This document shows, piece after piece, positions 34,313 through 45,269 of a stretch of 64,000 nt of DNA. Where the stretch lies: the NCBI RefSeq assembly GCF_905475345.1, contig NC_066587.1, forward strand, positions 15,483,558-15,547,557. The letters run 5' to 3'. Origin of the DNA: Vespula vulgaris (Eukaryota > Arthropoda > Insecta > Hymenoptera > Vespidae). The notes under the pieces were generated by a model. The model was not told the DNA's origin. It was given only the letters and a program-made list of their open reading frames with translations, and did no database searches. A program made the position numbers and the translations under genes. Each line of letters starts with the position of its first letter. The stretch's first letter is position 1.

Positions 34313-35563
34313 TTGCTACTTCGCCCACCGTTATATACCTTTAGAATCTAACGGAGCGACGATATACGAGCGACACACGCTCGGATAATAGAAGGTAAAT
34401 ACTAGCGTAAAACGATAGAACCTGTTACCCTCAACGACCCTATCTTTCCCTTACTCTTATTTTCTTTAGAACGTCCCTTTCTACGTGAATAAGAAAGGAG
34501 ACCCTTTTTGACTTGCCCCCTTTCTTTTTTTTTTCTTTTCTCTCTTTCTCTCTCGATCTATCTTTCTCTTTACGATAAAAGCGTCGATTAGGCGATCGTA
34601 TGAATTGAAATTGCAGGATTTCGATAAAATCGTATGAGTATTTCATTGCAAGCTTCTATCGAAGTTATAACTTTCCAATTGGATAAACAGACATATATAT
34701 ATATATATACATATCGAAGGAAAATAGCCAAGAGACAAAGTAAACAAGTCGTCATAAGAAATATATTATTACAGAATGATAAAGGAAAAAGAAAAAAGAA
34801 AGAAGTAATATTCGACAGAAATTGAAGAAAAATAAAATTTACTATCGATACGTTCCGATCAAACAAAACGGCATTTAATTCTTATCGAGCTGCCGATAAC
34901 CGTAAATCGAATATCCGTCGGCTCTTGAGTCCATCAAGATTTTACGACAGAGCTCGACGTTGATCTCGCAAAAAAAAAAAAAATAAGAAAGAAAGAAAGG
35001 AAGGAAGAAAGGTAAAAAGAAAAAAAAATGAAAGAAAGAAGAGAAAAGAAAAAAGAAAGAAGAAAAAAAAAAGCCTAGCCGTCCCGACGTCCTCGAACGT
35101 AAGAATGCTCTCGATCTTGGCGCTCGAGGACACGAATTGTAGGGGGGGATGTGACGGAGGGAGTGAAGAAGGGAGGAAGGGCAAAGAAAGAAGGGTGAAG
35201 CAGGGAAAGAAGAAGGAAAGGATCCGAGGGTGATTGCACCCTGGCAAGGAGTCTGCGACGTCGTTCTAAAGAGAGAAAGAGGGGATGAGGATAAAACGAG
35301 GCTGGGAGAGAAATATATATATATATATATATATATAGTGAGAGAGAAGGGAGGGGGAGAGAGTGGCACGGTGATTTCACGTCCAGAAAAGACAAGCACG
35401 ATCGTCCTTCGGCTGGAAGCTAGCCAAATGCACTTAGCTTTCTATCAGTACCTCCTGTAAGTTCGCCTTTACATCGACAACACTAGAGAGCATAGTCGCA
35501 CCACTACCGTAAGCAGCTCGCTTGGCTTACTACGAGGGTGTAGGAAAAAGAGGGTGAGTGAAA
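34313..35563. other. Non-coding stretch
   Basis: No gene is seen. It holds T/C-rich sequence at 34520-34575, TA runs near 34690-34710 and at 35311-35337, and an A-rich purine tract at 34970-35070. Purine-rich sequence at 35150-35225 surrounds short unique patches. Confidence 0.6.
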
Positions 35564-35691
35564 GAAAGAGAGAGAGAGAGAGAGAGTAAGAGAGAAAGAG
35601 AGAGGATATGGCGAAGGAGAAAGAAGGGAGAGAAAAAGCTAGATAACCCTCGTATTTACCGTCCGAGATACGCTTGAGATACCCCATCCAT

Positions 35692-35733
<42 letters not shown>

Positions 35734-35734
35734 A

Positions 35735-35766
<32 letters not shown>

Positions 35767-35777
35767 TTCTCTCTCAT
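35564..35777. repeat. (GA)n and (TC)n runs in inverted order
   Basis: A GA-rich run at 35564-35605 and a TC-rich run at 35694-35777 are separated by about 90 bp of unique sequence, giving a potential GA:UC stem in RNA. Confidence 0.94.
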
Positions 35778-36344
35778 TATGCCCTTCAACACAGAGTCCC
35801 TCTACTACTTTCGACCTTCCCTCTCTCGCGTAGCACACGCCATCGTACCACGTGATTCTTATTGCGCGTAAACACAAAAACAGAGGGAAAGCGAGGAGAG
35901 AACTCGAGCTCATAAAAGCTTAAAGCTTTCGCGGTCGCCGACTTTTCTCCTGAATCTAAACCTACTCCTCCTACTCCCCTTTTTTCTTTTTCTTATTCTT
36001 CTTCTATTTCTACTTCTACCTCCACTCACTTGTTTTGCCTATTTCGTTCGATATTTTTTTTCTTAGAAGTCTCCCCTACCTTCTTCTTCTTCTTCTTCTT
36101 CTTTCTTTTTTCTTTCTAACTCCTACTTTTTGTTTTCTATTTCTTTTTTTTTTTTTTACCTAGTCACTAAGAACAAAAGATCGAAGAAAAATTACACGCC
36201 AATATGTACTGCAATATTCGTTCCATGAGAAAGTTTTAATATATTTCCACAGATTACTACTCGAACGCCATTATCGATATATTAAAATTGTGTAAGGTGA
36301 TATTACACCTATGTATAATTTATAGATAAAGCGTTAACGTAAAT
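35778..36344. other. Non-coding stretch
   Basis: No gene is seen. Pyrimidine-rich sequence lies at 35960-36160, with (TTC)n at 36081-36103. Confidence 0.6.
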
Positions 36345-36725
36345 TTAATGATTGAATAATTGAACGAAACAACGATAAATGAAGTACGATAATAAATATA
36401 TAAGTATGGTAATAAATTGTATATGAAATTTTAACAAATAAAATGTACTTTCGTTTGATTTACGAATATAAATCCATAAACGATTGAACGTTGAAAGGAG
36501 CATTGAAATAATCAAAAAAGAATTATCGACGTAGATAAATACTATATCGACTTTTTCAACCCCCATTCGACCATTAGAAATCTGTGATCGTCTGACGTAT
36601 ATGGAAGAACAAGATGAAAGAAAAAAGGGTTGAGCGGGAAGTAGAAATGGAAATGTGGTGGTAGTAGAAGTGGAAAGAGGGTAGATTGAGGGGTTGACAA
36701 AAAAGATAGCAATAAACAAAAGCAA
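36345..36725 (-). other. Open frame, 126 codons, hydrophobic, unassigned
   Basis: An A+T-rich minus-strand frame with little simple repeat. It starts MLLFIAIFFVNPSIY and has further hydrophobic stretches toward the end (SFLIISMLLSTF, FITILIYLLSYFIY), so it would be a membrane protein if real. Hydrophobic frames arise easily from A+T-rich DNA because TTT, ATT and TTA codons dominate. No family, splice site or neighbour supports it. Confidence 0.07.
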
Positions 36726-37958
36726 TTATAACCTGGCAGCGCTCCTGTCTGTCGTAGCTCGACGCTTTATCTTAATTTTCGCGAAGGTCCAATTTAAAGC
36801 AAACTACGCCCTTCTTTTTTTGTTACAGACGATTTATTTAACTACTTCTCTCGCGCTCTCACGGAAAGAAGATAGCAGAGCAAGAAAAAGAGAGAGATAA
36901 AAAGAGAGAGAGAGAGAGAGGGGGGGTGGGAGAAAGAAGAAAAAAAGAGAGATAGAAGCCGGAGGACTTTGTTATGGATATTTTACTCCGGTCCGGGTCT
37001 CGAGTCGAGCGTAAAAACCTCTTTGGATAAAAAAAGAAAAGAGGAAAAAAGAAGAAAAAAAAGAAAAGGAAAGGAAAAGAAAAAAAATGGCAAATGGAAG
37101 GCGACACTTATAATCTTCCTACCTTAGGCTTCGTATAGACAGAATCTCTCTCTCTCTCTTTTTCTTTCTCTCTCTTTCTCCTCCTCCTCCTCCTCCTCTT
37201 CTTTCTCCTCCTTTTCTTCTTCATCCTCATCGACCAACTCATTCTCGTCTTCCACCTTTCCTGCCATTCGACATCGACCTTCCTTCTCGCCTTTCCGTTC
37301 TCTCGCATCCCGGTTTAGACCAACCGACCCTACCTACTGGTCAAAACAAAAGGCCGGAAAAAGAAAACCGGCAAAAGCGCGGACGAACGATTTACTTTTA
37401 ATCGCCTAAGAGAAACAGAGAGAGAGAGAGAAAGAAAGAGAAAGGGAGAGACGTACTACGTACGTATATGAGAGTATAAAGAACGGGAAGTTCCTCAGTC
37501 GAATATCCTTTCCTTTCTCTCTCTCACTCTTACTCAATCTCTCTCTCTCTTTCTCTCTCTTTCTAATTATTTTTTCTTTCTTTCTTTCCTCCGAGTTTCT
37601 TCTACCCTTCGCGACCCGAATAACTGTGCACGGTCCACTAATCTTATCTCGGTAATTTTATCCAATTTTATCCTTCGCATTTCTTTTCGTCCGACTTCGT
37701 TTGAATACACGATGTTTCTTCGACGAGAGTAAAGCGAACAAAACAGGTATATTTACATATACACACAGATAGATAAATACGTACAACTTACATACGTATA
37801 TATGTTTGTATTTATAGGATAATGTATTTGGCCGTGCGTAATGTCACATTAACTAGCGGTTACACATGAGAATCTTGATCTCGCGTGTGAATGCGATATA
37901 AAACGAAATCGCTAACATCGTTTCTACAAGGTATAAACTATTTATCTCGCACGAGTCC
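36726..37958. other. Non-coding stretch
   Basis: A strong acceptor-like sequence CTTTTTTTGTTACAG ends at 36828, but what follows runs into GA repeats with no donor. Purine tracts lie at 36880-36955 and 37025-37090, TC and CTC runs at 37143-37200, and TC-rich sequence at 37515-37590. Unique sequence at 37600-37960 shows no gene. Confidence 0.55.
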
Positions 37959-37974
37959 CCGACGAAAGCGTCGG
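37959..37974. other. Perfect GC-rich hairpin with tetraloop
   Basis: CCGACG pairs with CGTCGG around AAAG, six G/C-rich pairs in 16 nt. It is isolated in A+T-rich sequence. Confidence 0.35.
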
Positions 37975-38347
37975 TGATGATATTTTACAGTTTTAAATCG
38001 CGATACGTTCAACCGAGAATAATATATTATCTTTCCTTTTCATTATGATTCGTCAAGATCGTTAATTACTTGAAATCTTTCTCGTTAAATCGTTATTTCA
38101 TTCTTCTCCTTCTGTCTGTTTCTTCTTGACACATTGAAAATGAGAAAAATGCGAAGAAGAAGAAAAGTTAAGGATCTAGAGTATGCTAACACGTTTTTAA
38201 AAACAAGAAAAAAATAAAAAAGAAAGAAAAAAGAAGGTAAAAAGAAAAAAAGAAATAAAAAGGAGATAGACAGAAAAAATAAAAAAAAAATAAAACGGAA
38301 CGAGATACCAGATATATCGTTTCGGTAAAGTGTATTTTAACCGTACG

Positions 38348-38386
<39 letters not shown>

Positions 38387-39029
38387 TAACGATTCATTCA
38401 TTATTAATATCGAAACTTGGCACACGTGCAAAAGTACGTACGTGATCGCTACTAGAATAGCAAACAGAGAAAGGAATGAGATAGAAAGAGACATCCCTCT
38501 TCTTCCATCGGTCACAGTCATCTAAAGATATATATCAACCTCTCTTTCTTTATCGCTGATAAATAGTACAGCAAACGTAAGTAAGTAAGTACCTGCAACA
38601 TAAAGAAAAACAAAAAACGATCAGACGACTGTTCCTGTTCAAGGTCGTCAAGTGCGCGCTTCTCAATTGCGGTCGAATTCTTTTCACCCATCGACAATAT
38701 TTATGTATATGCTATGTACATATTTATGCAACGTATTTTATATGTACATATGTACTTCCAAATAAGATGATCCATCATTGCTGTTCGATTTCTATTTCTT
38801 AATGATAACTTACAATCCAACGGGAAATGACGCAAGAATAAGTAACAAGTTTTATAATCGAATTGCCATTGTCATCTTATTTAGGTATCATTAAGTCCGT
38901 GTAATTAACAACCGATGATGAAACGCACACACGTCGACTCGTAATGATTTTACGAGGTCGTGATTAACGTTCAGCTTTCCATATAGGATATTTCATTTTA
39001 ATAGGAATGTATAACGAGATATATATGCA

Positions 39030-39030
<1 letters not shown>
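37975..39030. other. A+T-rich non-coding stretch
   Basis: No gene is seen. (TA)n lies at 38349-38383. On the minus strand TTTTTTGTTTTTCTTTATGTTGCAG is directly followed by GTACTTAC (junction between 38593 and 38592), a second but weaker ratchet-like splice motif. Unique sequence at 38620-38990 has no gene. Confidence 0.55.
38349..38383. repeat. (TA)n microsatellite
   Basis: A perfect 35-bp run. Confidence 0.97.
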
Positions 39031-39074
<44 letters not shown>

Positions 39075-39140
39075 ACTGGAGAAAATTCTAATTTGAGGTT
39101 TAGACTATTATTACTATTATTATCATTATTATCACTAATT
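39031..39140. repeat. (TA)n and (ATT)n microsatellites
   Basis: A (TA)n run at 39031-39067, then after a short unique link an ATT/ATC array at about 39104-39140. Confidence 0.95.
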
Positions 39141-39634
39141 CATTGGCATTATTATTAATATTATAATCTCAAGACGCGAAGGTAGTTATCATAGTTACGA
39201 TCAACGACAGCTTGTCTCGTCGTAAGAAGAAAAAAGAAAAAAAATAAAGAAAAAGAGAGAAAGAGAAAGAAAAAGTTAGCATCGGCAATGTCAACGAGAG
39301 AAATTTTTGATGAAAGAAATTCCAATATATTTCTAAATATATACATTCTATCCATATCTCTCCCTCTCTCTCTCTCTCTCTCCCTTTCTATATTTTAAAT
39401 GTAAGCAAAGTAAAGAGATCGAGATCAAGCGTATTCGTGAACGTTATCGTCTTCTCTACGAAAACTGTTTTGCCTGTGTGGAATGAAGAAAGAAAAAAGA
39501 ACGATCGAAGGGAGGGTGAGAGTGGGAGAGGGGGTTGGAAAAAAGGGGAAGAGAAACGCGGAACTTTCGTTGCACCTGCCACATTTCAACCCCTTTTTTG
39601 CTTTCCTTCCATTCCCGTTCTACGGTGCCCCTTT

Positions 39635-39637
<3 letters not shown>

Positions 39638-39667
<30 letters not shown>
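39638..39667. repeat. (TC)n microsatellite
   Basis: A perfect 30-bp run. Confidence 0.97.
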
Positions 39668-39673
<6 letters not shown>

Positions 39674-39939
39674 CTCTTTCTCTCTCGGTCTCGACACACC
39701 CCCGACCCTCGGCAAAGTGGAAAATCTCTTTTGTAAGCCGGTGCATGTTTCCGCTTCTCTTGCTCGCTTATTTTAATATTTGAGCAGGCAAGCAGCTTCC
39801 ATGGAAAAAGCGTTGAAAGCACCGCTAAAAGGGACTTTGAGCGTGTCTTCAACGATGCCCGAGCATACTCCTCCTCCTCCCCGTTCTTCACCACCTCCTC
39901 TTGCTTCTCCTCCTCCTTCTATACCCCTCACACCCCTTT

Positions 39940-39940
<1 letters not shown>

Positions 39941-39983
<43 letters not shown>

Positions 39984-40008
39984 GCTACCGTACAAGCGCG
40001 CGCGCGCG
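39941..40008. repeat. (TC)n run followed by (GC)n
   Basis: A 40-bp TC run and, 16 bp later, a 13-bp alternating GC run. Alternating GC is the classic Z-DNA-forming sequence; actual formation is not shown. Confidence 0.95.
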
Positions 40009-40337
40009 TAAATGCGCGCACGTGGCGTACGAGGTTGTCGCGCGTAATCCAGAATTTATGGAAACGAGGTCGTAGCTCGCGTCGGCCAAAGTCGAAGCTC
40101 TTTCCACCCCGCTTTCTCTTTCTCTCTCTTTCTCTCTCTCTTTTTTTTCTTTTCTCTTTTCCTCTCCTCTTTACTCCACTCCTCTTTATTCCACTATATA
40201 CCACGGATCGCAACTTCTTTCCCAACTTATGTTAGTACCGGTATTCGAGCCGCTGGAAAAAGTTACGAATCGGCTTTAAGTGATGGTCGACCTTTCTCGC
40301 TTTTATATTTCTCTCTTTCGAATTTTTTCTTTTTTTC

Positions 40338-40339
<2 letters not shown>

Positions 40340-40376
<37 letters not shown>

Positions 40377-40389
40377 CATCATTATTATT

Positions 40390-40420
<31 letters not shown>

Positions 40421-40421
40421 C
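40340..40421. repeat. (ATT)n trinucleotide microsatellite, about 82 bp
   Basis: An ATT array with a few ATC units. Confidence 0.98.
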
Positions 40422-40916
40422 TAAAAATTAAAAAGTAGCAAGTCTCGTACCCTCATAGACGAATGAAAAAATAAATGAGAGAATATGGAAACGTGTACGT
40501 TATAATTTGGATACTTTTCAACGCCTTTCTTTTTCTTCCATTTAATAAAATTTACCCCGTAAACGTAACGCTTTGCGATTTTTCTTCTCTTTCTTGTCTT
40601 TTTTCTCAACTCATTAATTTACGAATAGAGATCGAATTAATTTGTATGGATGAAAATTAGAATATTTGCGAAAACGTGTTAAGAATCGAAAATCGACTTT
40701 TAAGATACAATCGAGTGTCTTTTAAGATATAAGTCGGTTGTCGTGAAAATTTCTTTGTTGTTTGTAACAGTCGAATATTAATTACAAGATTATAATTGTT
40801 AAACGACGAAAATATACCAGATTCAGTCTGGCTTATCCTCTTCCCATCAATCCCTTCCTCCTTTTAGCCTTTTAGAATCATATAACCTCTTCTCTTCATC
40901 TTTGCTTTTAACTCCC

Positions 40917-40952
40917 TTCTTCCTTCCTTCCTTCCTTCCTTCCTTCCTTCCT
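40917..40952. repeat. (TTCC)n tetranucleotide microsatellite
   Basis: About nine units. Confidence 0.97.
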
Positions 40953-41212
40953 GACTGGTAAAACAACTGAATATTCAAAGTTCGTCGTGGTAAAAGAGAA
41001 CGATAAAGGTGAATTCGAGCATCGTTGTTTCTTCGAAATGAAACGAAGGGAAAGGAAATGGAGGATGGGTGAGGATGGTAAGGACTGGGGGTGGATAAGG
41101 GTTCAGAAGTTTCAACGATTTAATAATAGCCAAAGAACTTTCCTGGTTCCCTCCTCGATAAACCTTTCTACGCTCGGTTTAATCGCCAATCGATTTTAAT
41201 TTGTCTCTTGAA

Positions 41213-41252
41213 CGTACTTACTTACTTACTTACTTCCTTACTTACTTACTTA
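41213..41252. repeat. (TTAC)n tetranucleotide microsatellite
   Basis: About ten units with one TTCC change. Confidence 0.95.
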
Positions 41253-41631
41253 TTTCCTACCTGTGAATTCATACTTTTAATTCTTGAAAAATAATTTTTA
41301 GTATAACTTTCGATTGTTTAAAAAAAAAAAGAAAGAAAGAAAAAGATAGACATCACTACTTTCAATACTTAAGCACAACTTTTATATATAATGATGCAAG
41401 AAAGGGAATTCAAAAAAAAAAAAGAAAGAAATATAGAAAAAACAAGAGGGGAAGGAAAAAAATCAATGATCGTCGATATTTTAACGCAACGATTTCTTTT
41501 TTCTATTCGAATATACCTGCGGCAGGTGATTTATTTCGGCAACTTCCGGCAGGCGATTAGCCGGTCGATTTCGTCTAATAACCACAAAAGATCTTTCGGT
41601 TGTAACCTTTCTCTTTTTCTTTCTCTTCTTC

Positions 41632-41633
<2 letters not shown>

Positions 41634-41690
<57 letters not shown>
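41634..41690. repeat. (TC)n microsatellite
   Basis: A pure TC run of about 50 bp within a longer TC-rich tract. It explains the 163-codon plus frame crossing it. Confidence 0.98.
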
Positions 41691-41691
<1 letters not shown>

Positions 41692-42584
41692 TTCCTTGGG
41701 ACCATGACTCCTTCGAAGAGAAGCCGAGCACAAAGAAAAGGCGAACCCTCGAAAAAGAAAAGTTAATGCTGTGGTCTGCGATCCACTCTTTCTCTCTTTC
41801 TCTCTTTCTTTCTCCCTATCGAATTACCGAACTCACGACGCTCTTTTCTGAAGTCGTAAAGTTAATCGTGTTCCCCCCGTGACGACGACGAAGACGACGA
41901 CGACGGCAACGCATCGCCATTGGACCATCGAATACCAATCTTACTTTTTATATTTGATCTTAAATATTTGTACGATTTCGATCACGATATTATCGTACTT
42001 TACTACGAAAAATTCCTTTAACAAGAATATCTTTATTACCCGAATATCTTTTATCTCCCTACCCTGGCAAAATATTATTTAATATTATAAGTTTCAAATT
42101 CGATAAAAAAAAGAAAAATGGGAAAAAAAATCTTTTTGTCGAAATATAATCCGATAATAATTTTCTAAAAAAAAAAGAAGAAAGAAAGAAAGAAAGAAAA
42201 AAAATAGAAAAAAAAATAATATCCCATCATATCTATCTACTTATTTATAATTTATATACCGCTTAACGTCGATTAACTCGACAATGTTATTACATATAAA
42301 TTCTGTATTATCTCACGAGAAACACTTTCGAAGAATTCCTCTTCTTAATTAATAAAATTCGTAGGGTAGTTAGAAAAGAGAAAGAAAAGAAAAAAATTGT
42401 CGAGGATACTTATCAGGTTTCTTTCCTTTCTTTCTTCTTTTTTCGTCTTCTTCTACTTCCTCTTGTTCTTTTTTCATCGAAAGAGGGAGAATTCTTTCGG
42501 AATAGAGAGCCCCGGCAATAAGAGACCAACTCCTTCGCTACTATTAGACTTGCGTAGTATAGAAAGAGAGAAAAAGAGAAAGAG

Positions 42585-42624
<40 letters not shown>

Positions 42625-42673
42625 CTCGAGAGGATCGTAAGAAAACGTTCGGAACGGGCCGGTTATATTCTCC

Positions 42674-42715
42674 CAGCGCGAGAACACGCATCTCGTTAAG
42701 CGAGAACAAGCGCTG
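42674..42715. other. Nested hairpin in a GC-richer island
   Basis: CAGCGC (42674-42679) pairs with GCGCTG (42710-42715). Inside, TCTCG (42691-42695) pairs with CGAGA (42701-42705) around TTAAG. It lies in repeat-free, CpG-rich sequence at 42640-42840. Confidence 0.3.
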
Positions 42716-43629
42716 CGAAAGGTATGCACGAGCCACCTTACGATCCTTGAGGATGAAGCCCTAAGAAGTTAAGCGCCGAAGGCTTCGAGGAAGGATACGA
42801 GAAGAAAATAGTTTCTTAAACCGCCATAACCGTCGTGAAGAAGCGAAAAGGAGAGAGAAAAAGAAAGAGAGGAAAAGAGAGAGATAGAAAGGCACGTTAT
42901 TTCGTTGAAACGTCAGAGAATTTACGGGCGACAATTTAAATGATAAGTATTAAATAATACTATCTCGCTCGCGCAAAACGTCTGGCCTTTTTTACGAATA
43001 CTCTTCTGAATTCAAGTATTTCCTTGTAACGCCAATAAAAAGTTTAACTTACGGGTGACGTTTCCCGCGAGCAAATATCTACTCCCTCGCGAGCTTGAAA
43101 GTTTTCTAAAAAAGAGAGAAAGAGAGAGAAAAAGAAAAGGAAGAAAGATATCTATTTGAGAGTCGAGAAGCTTCGGGGAAAAAAAATGTATTTATTCCTA
43201 TAGAACAATGATCGTTAATTACGTGATCGGATCGATGAATGATTAAAATTTAGGAGCGTACTTGTTATCTTATCGTTTAAACGATTGCATTATCAAACGA
43301 AATATTTTTCTTGTTATCGTAATATGTGTATAATATTTTACATTATTTCTATCTCTTCGGATAATTCATTTTGATTGAATATAATCGGGTAATATTGATT
43401 TTATGAAAATTTCAATCGAGAAATGATAAATATCAAATTTCATTCGAAATTTATATTGTATATTCTTTTACACACACATACACACACTATATATATATAT
43501 ATATATTTTTTTTGATATGAAAAATACAGGAATTGTTTCGTGATCGATTTAAATCGGATTATGATCGGAATCGAGCGACATCGATTTTGGAAATTATCGT
43601 TAATAGCTGATATAAAATTAAAAGGATTA

Positions 43630-43752
43630 AAGAAGAAGAAGATGAAGAAGAAGAAGAAGAAGAAGAAGAAGAAGAAGAAGAAGAAGAAGAAGAAGAAGAA
43701 GAAGAGGAAGAAAATGAAGAAAAAGAAAAAGAAAAAGAAGAAGAAGAAGACG
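43630..43752. repeat. (GAA)n purine tract, about 120 bp
   Basis: A long, nearly pure GAA/AAGAAG purine tract on the plus strand, the longest trinucleotide purine run in the window. GAA tracts can form triplex structures. The poly-Lys (plus) and poly-Phe or poly-Leu (minus) frames here are artefacts. Confidence 0.97.
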
Positions 43753-43779
43753 AGGAGAAGGTCCCTCAACTAAATCGAT

Positions 43780-43972
43780 GCGTGGGCGTCGCGTAGGCTT
43801 CGCATTATGCAAGCAAATTACCTGATCGTAGAAACTACTGCTCCTGGTAATACAAGACGCAGATGCGTTTAGCGACAGATAAACGACAAGAGACCAAATC
43901 CTGCTGCGGGGTCCATCCTTCGAGTTTATTTTATCGACGACAATCCGCGAAAAGGTGTCTGTCGTCGATAAA
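43780..43972. promoter_or_regulatory. Repeat-free island with EGR-type site and perfect inverted repeat
   Basis: GCGTGGGCG at 43780-43788 is an exact EGR-family zinc-finger consensus. At 43930-43942 TTTATCGACGACA is repeated inverted as TGTCGTCGATAAA at 43960-43972, a perfect 13-bp stem around a 17-nt loop. This is the longest perfect unique-sequence inverted repeat I found. The island directly follows the GAA tract. Both regulatory DNA and a structured RNA are possible. Confidence 0.35.
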
Positions 43973-44228
43973 CACAGAATTTATAATCTCTTGCGAAAAC
44001 GTACCTTGTCTTCGCATGCATTTCGACGAGGTAACGATAAAAATGAATCTATCAACAATTAATTTGTGAATGATTAATCAATTGATTTCTTTATTTCTTT
44101 GTTTTGTTTTTATTTTCTTACCCCTCTAATTTTGTTTTTACAAAACCCCTCTAATTTATATAACGATATAATGTATAACATTATAGATTATCAATCATAT
44201 TACGATAAATATTGATATGTCTATATAC

Positions 44229-44231
<3 letters not shown>
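43973..44231. other. A+T-rich non-coding stretch
   Basis: No gene is seen. A 68-codon plus frame (43863-44069) overlaps the inverted repeat and shows no domain. Confidence 0.6.
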
Positions 44232-44285
<54 letters not shown>

Positions 44286-44343
44286 TACAGAAATATGACT
44301 GATATTCCTCAAATAATTTTACTATTCTAATAAAAGCAAATAT

Positions 44344-44383
<40 letters not shown>
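44224..44383. repeat. Two (TA)n microsatellites
   Basis: (CATA)n then (TA)n at 44224-44281, a 65-bp unique link, then (TA)n at 44348-44383. Confidence 0.96.
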
Positions 44384-44385
<2 letters not shown>

Positions 44386-44540
44386 TATCGATCGATTACA
44401 AGAGAAAAGCTAGTGTCGTGAACAGGATATGCATCTCGAATTTGTGTTACCGATAGGTGACCACTAATCCTTCCGGAAATTGCTTTCGAAACCGCGGAGA
44501 GATGGCTGTCGGTAGAATGGGAAGAAATCTCGCGTGAGTT

Positions 44541-44573
44541 GAGAGAGAAAGATAGATAGATAGATAGATAGAT

Positions 44574-44630
<57 letters not shown>
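44541..44630. repeat. (GATA)n-(GA)n compound microsatellite
   Basis: A GA lead-in, about six GATA units and a pure (GA)n run of about 50 bp. Confidence 0.97.
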
Positions 44631-44632
<2 letters not shown>

Positions 44633-44969
44633 CGATCACACGCACGGAGATTAGTCGTAAACGCGTTTGTAATCCCATGTAAATCCCTACGATTCGTCGT
44701 AAGTCCATTAACGCTCTCAGAGAAACACGACCGCCGTCGCTGAAACGGACGGAATAGCATTATCGGTCCGGTAAACAAGTTTCTCATTCTCTCTCTCTTT
44801 CTCTATCTCTCTATCTCTGTCTCCGTCGATGGTGTTCTCGACAAAATCGAGTTGTCCGACAGATTTCAGGGTATTGCTTTCTGGCGTAACTCCAAATCCT
44901 CCGACTGAGGTTATCCTCCTTCTTTCCTTGTCCAAAATTTCGTAAGAAAAGTTTGTCTCCTGGTTTCTT
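44631..44969. other. Unique link between opposite microsatellites
   Basis: No gene is seen. Mostly repeat-free, with a short TC-rich run near 44790-44825. Confidence 0.55.
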
Positions 44970-44975
44970 TCTCTA

Positions 44976-45028
<53 letters not shown>

Positions 45029-45031
45029 CCC
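44970..45031. repeat. (TC)n-(TCTA)n compound microsatellite
   Basis: A TC run of about 40 bp followed by TCTA units. It is close to the mirror of the GATA/GA array 400 bp upstream, in opposite orientation. Confidence 0.95.
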
Positions 45032-45206
45032 TCTTTCTCCCATCTTTTTCTCTTTCTCTTAAAGCGTCCACTCGAGGAAACTACAACTCGTTATCGACTT
45101 TGATTTTCTATCGAAACTGGTATACTCTCGAGAAACCGTTCGAAATCTTTCGTAATCGATAAGAAGAAGGAGAAGGAGAAAGAGATTGGATAAAAAGAAA
45201 GATTGA

Positions 45207-45209
<3 letters not shown>

Positions 45210-45265
<56 letters not shown>
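45210..45265. repeat. (GA)n microsatellite, about 56 bp
   Basis: A perfect run. Confidence 0.98.

Positions 45266-45269
<4 letters not shown>

Larger units (their letters stand above)
39141..40339. other. Non-coding stretch rich in pyrimidines
   Basis: No gene is accepted. TC runs lie at 39638-39667 and 39941-39980. Frames of up to 151 codons across them are Ser/Leu/Pro-rich artefacts. Alternating GCGCGC lies at 39996-40008, immediately after the second TC run, followed by GC-richer unique sequence to about 40110. Confidence 0.6.
40422..43629. other. Non-coding stretch
   Basis: No gene is seen. It contains (TTCC)n at 40917-40952, (TTAC)n at 41213-41252, TC at 41634-41690, an A-rich tract at 42105-42220 and GA-rich sequence at 42565-42620. 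A GC-richer island at 42640-42840 carries a nested hairpin. The remainder is A+T-rich unique sequence. Confidence 0.6.

Noticed and set aside
36814..36900. Exon after the strong acceptor ending at 36828
   Set aside because: The following sequence enters GA repeats within about 60 bp and has no donor.
43440..43812. Poly-Lys, poly-Phe and poly-Leu frames
   Set aside because: All are readings of the GAA microsatellite.
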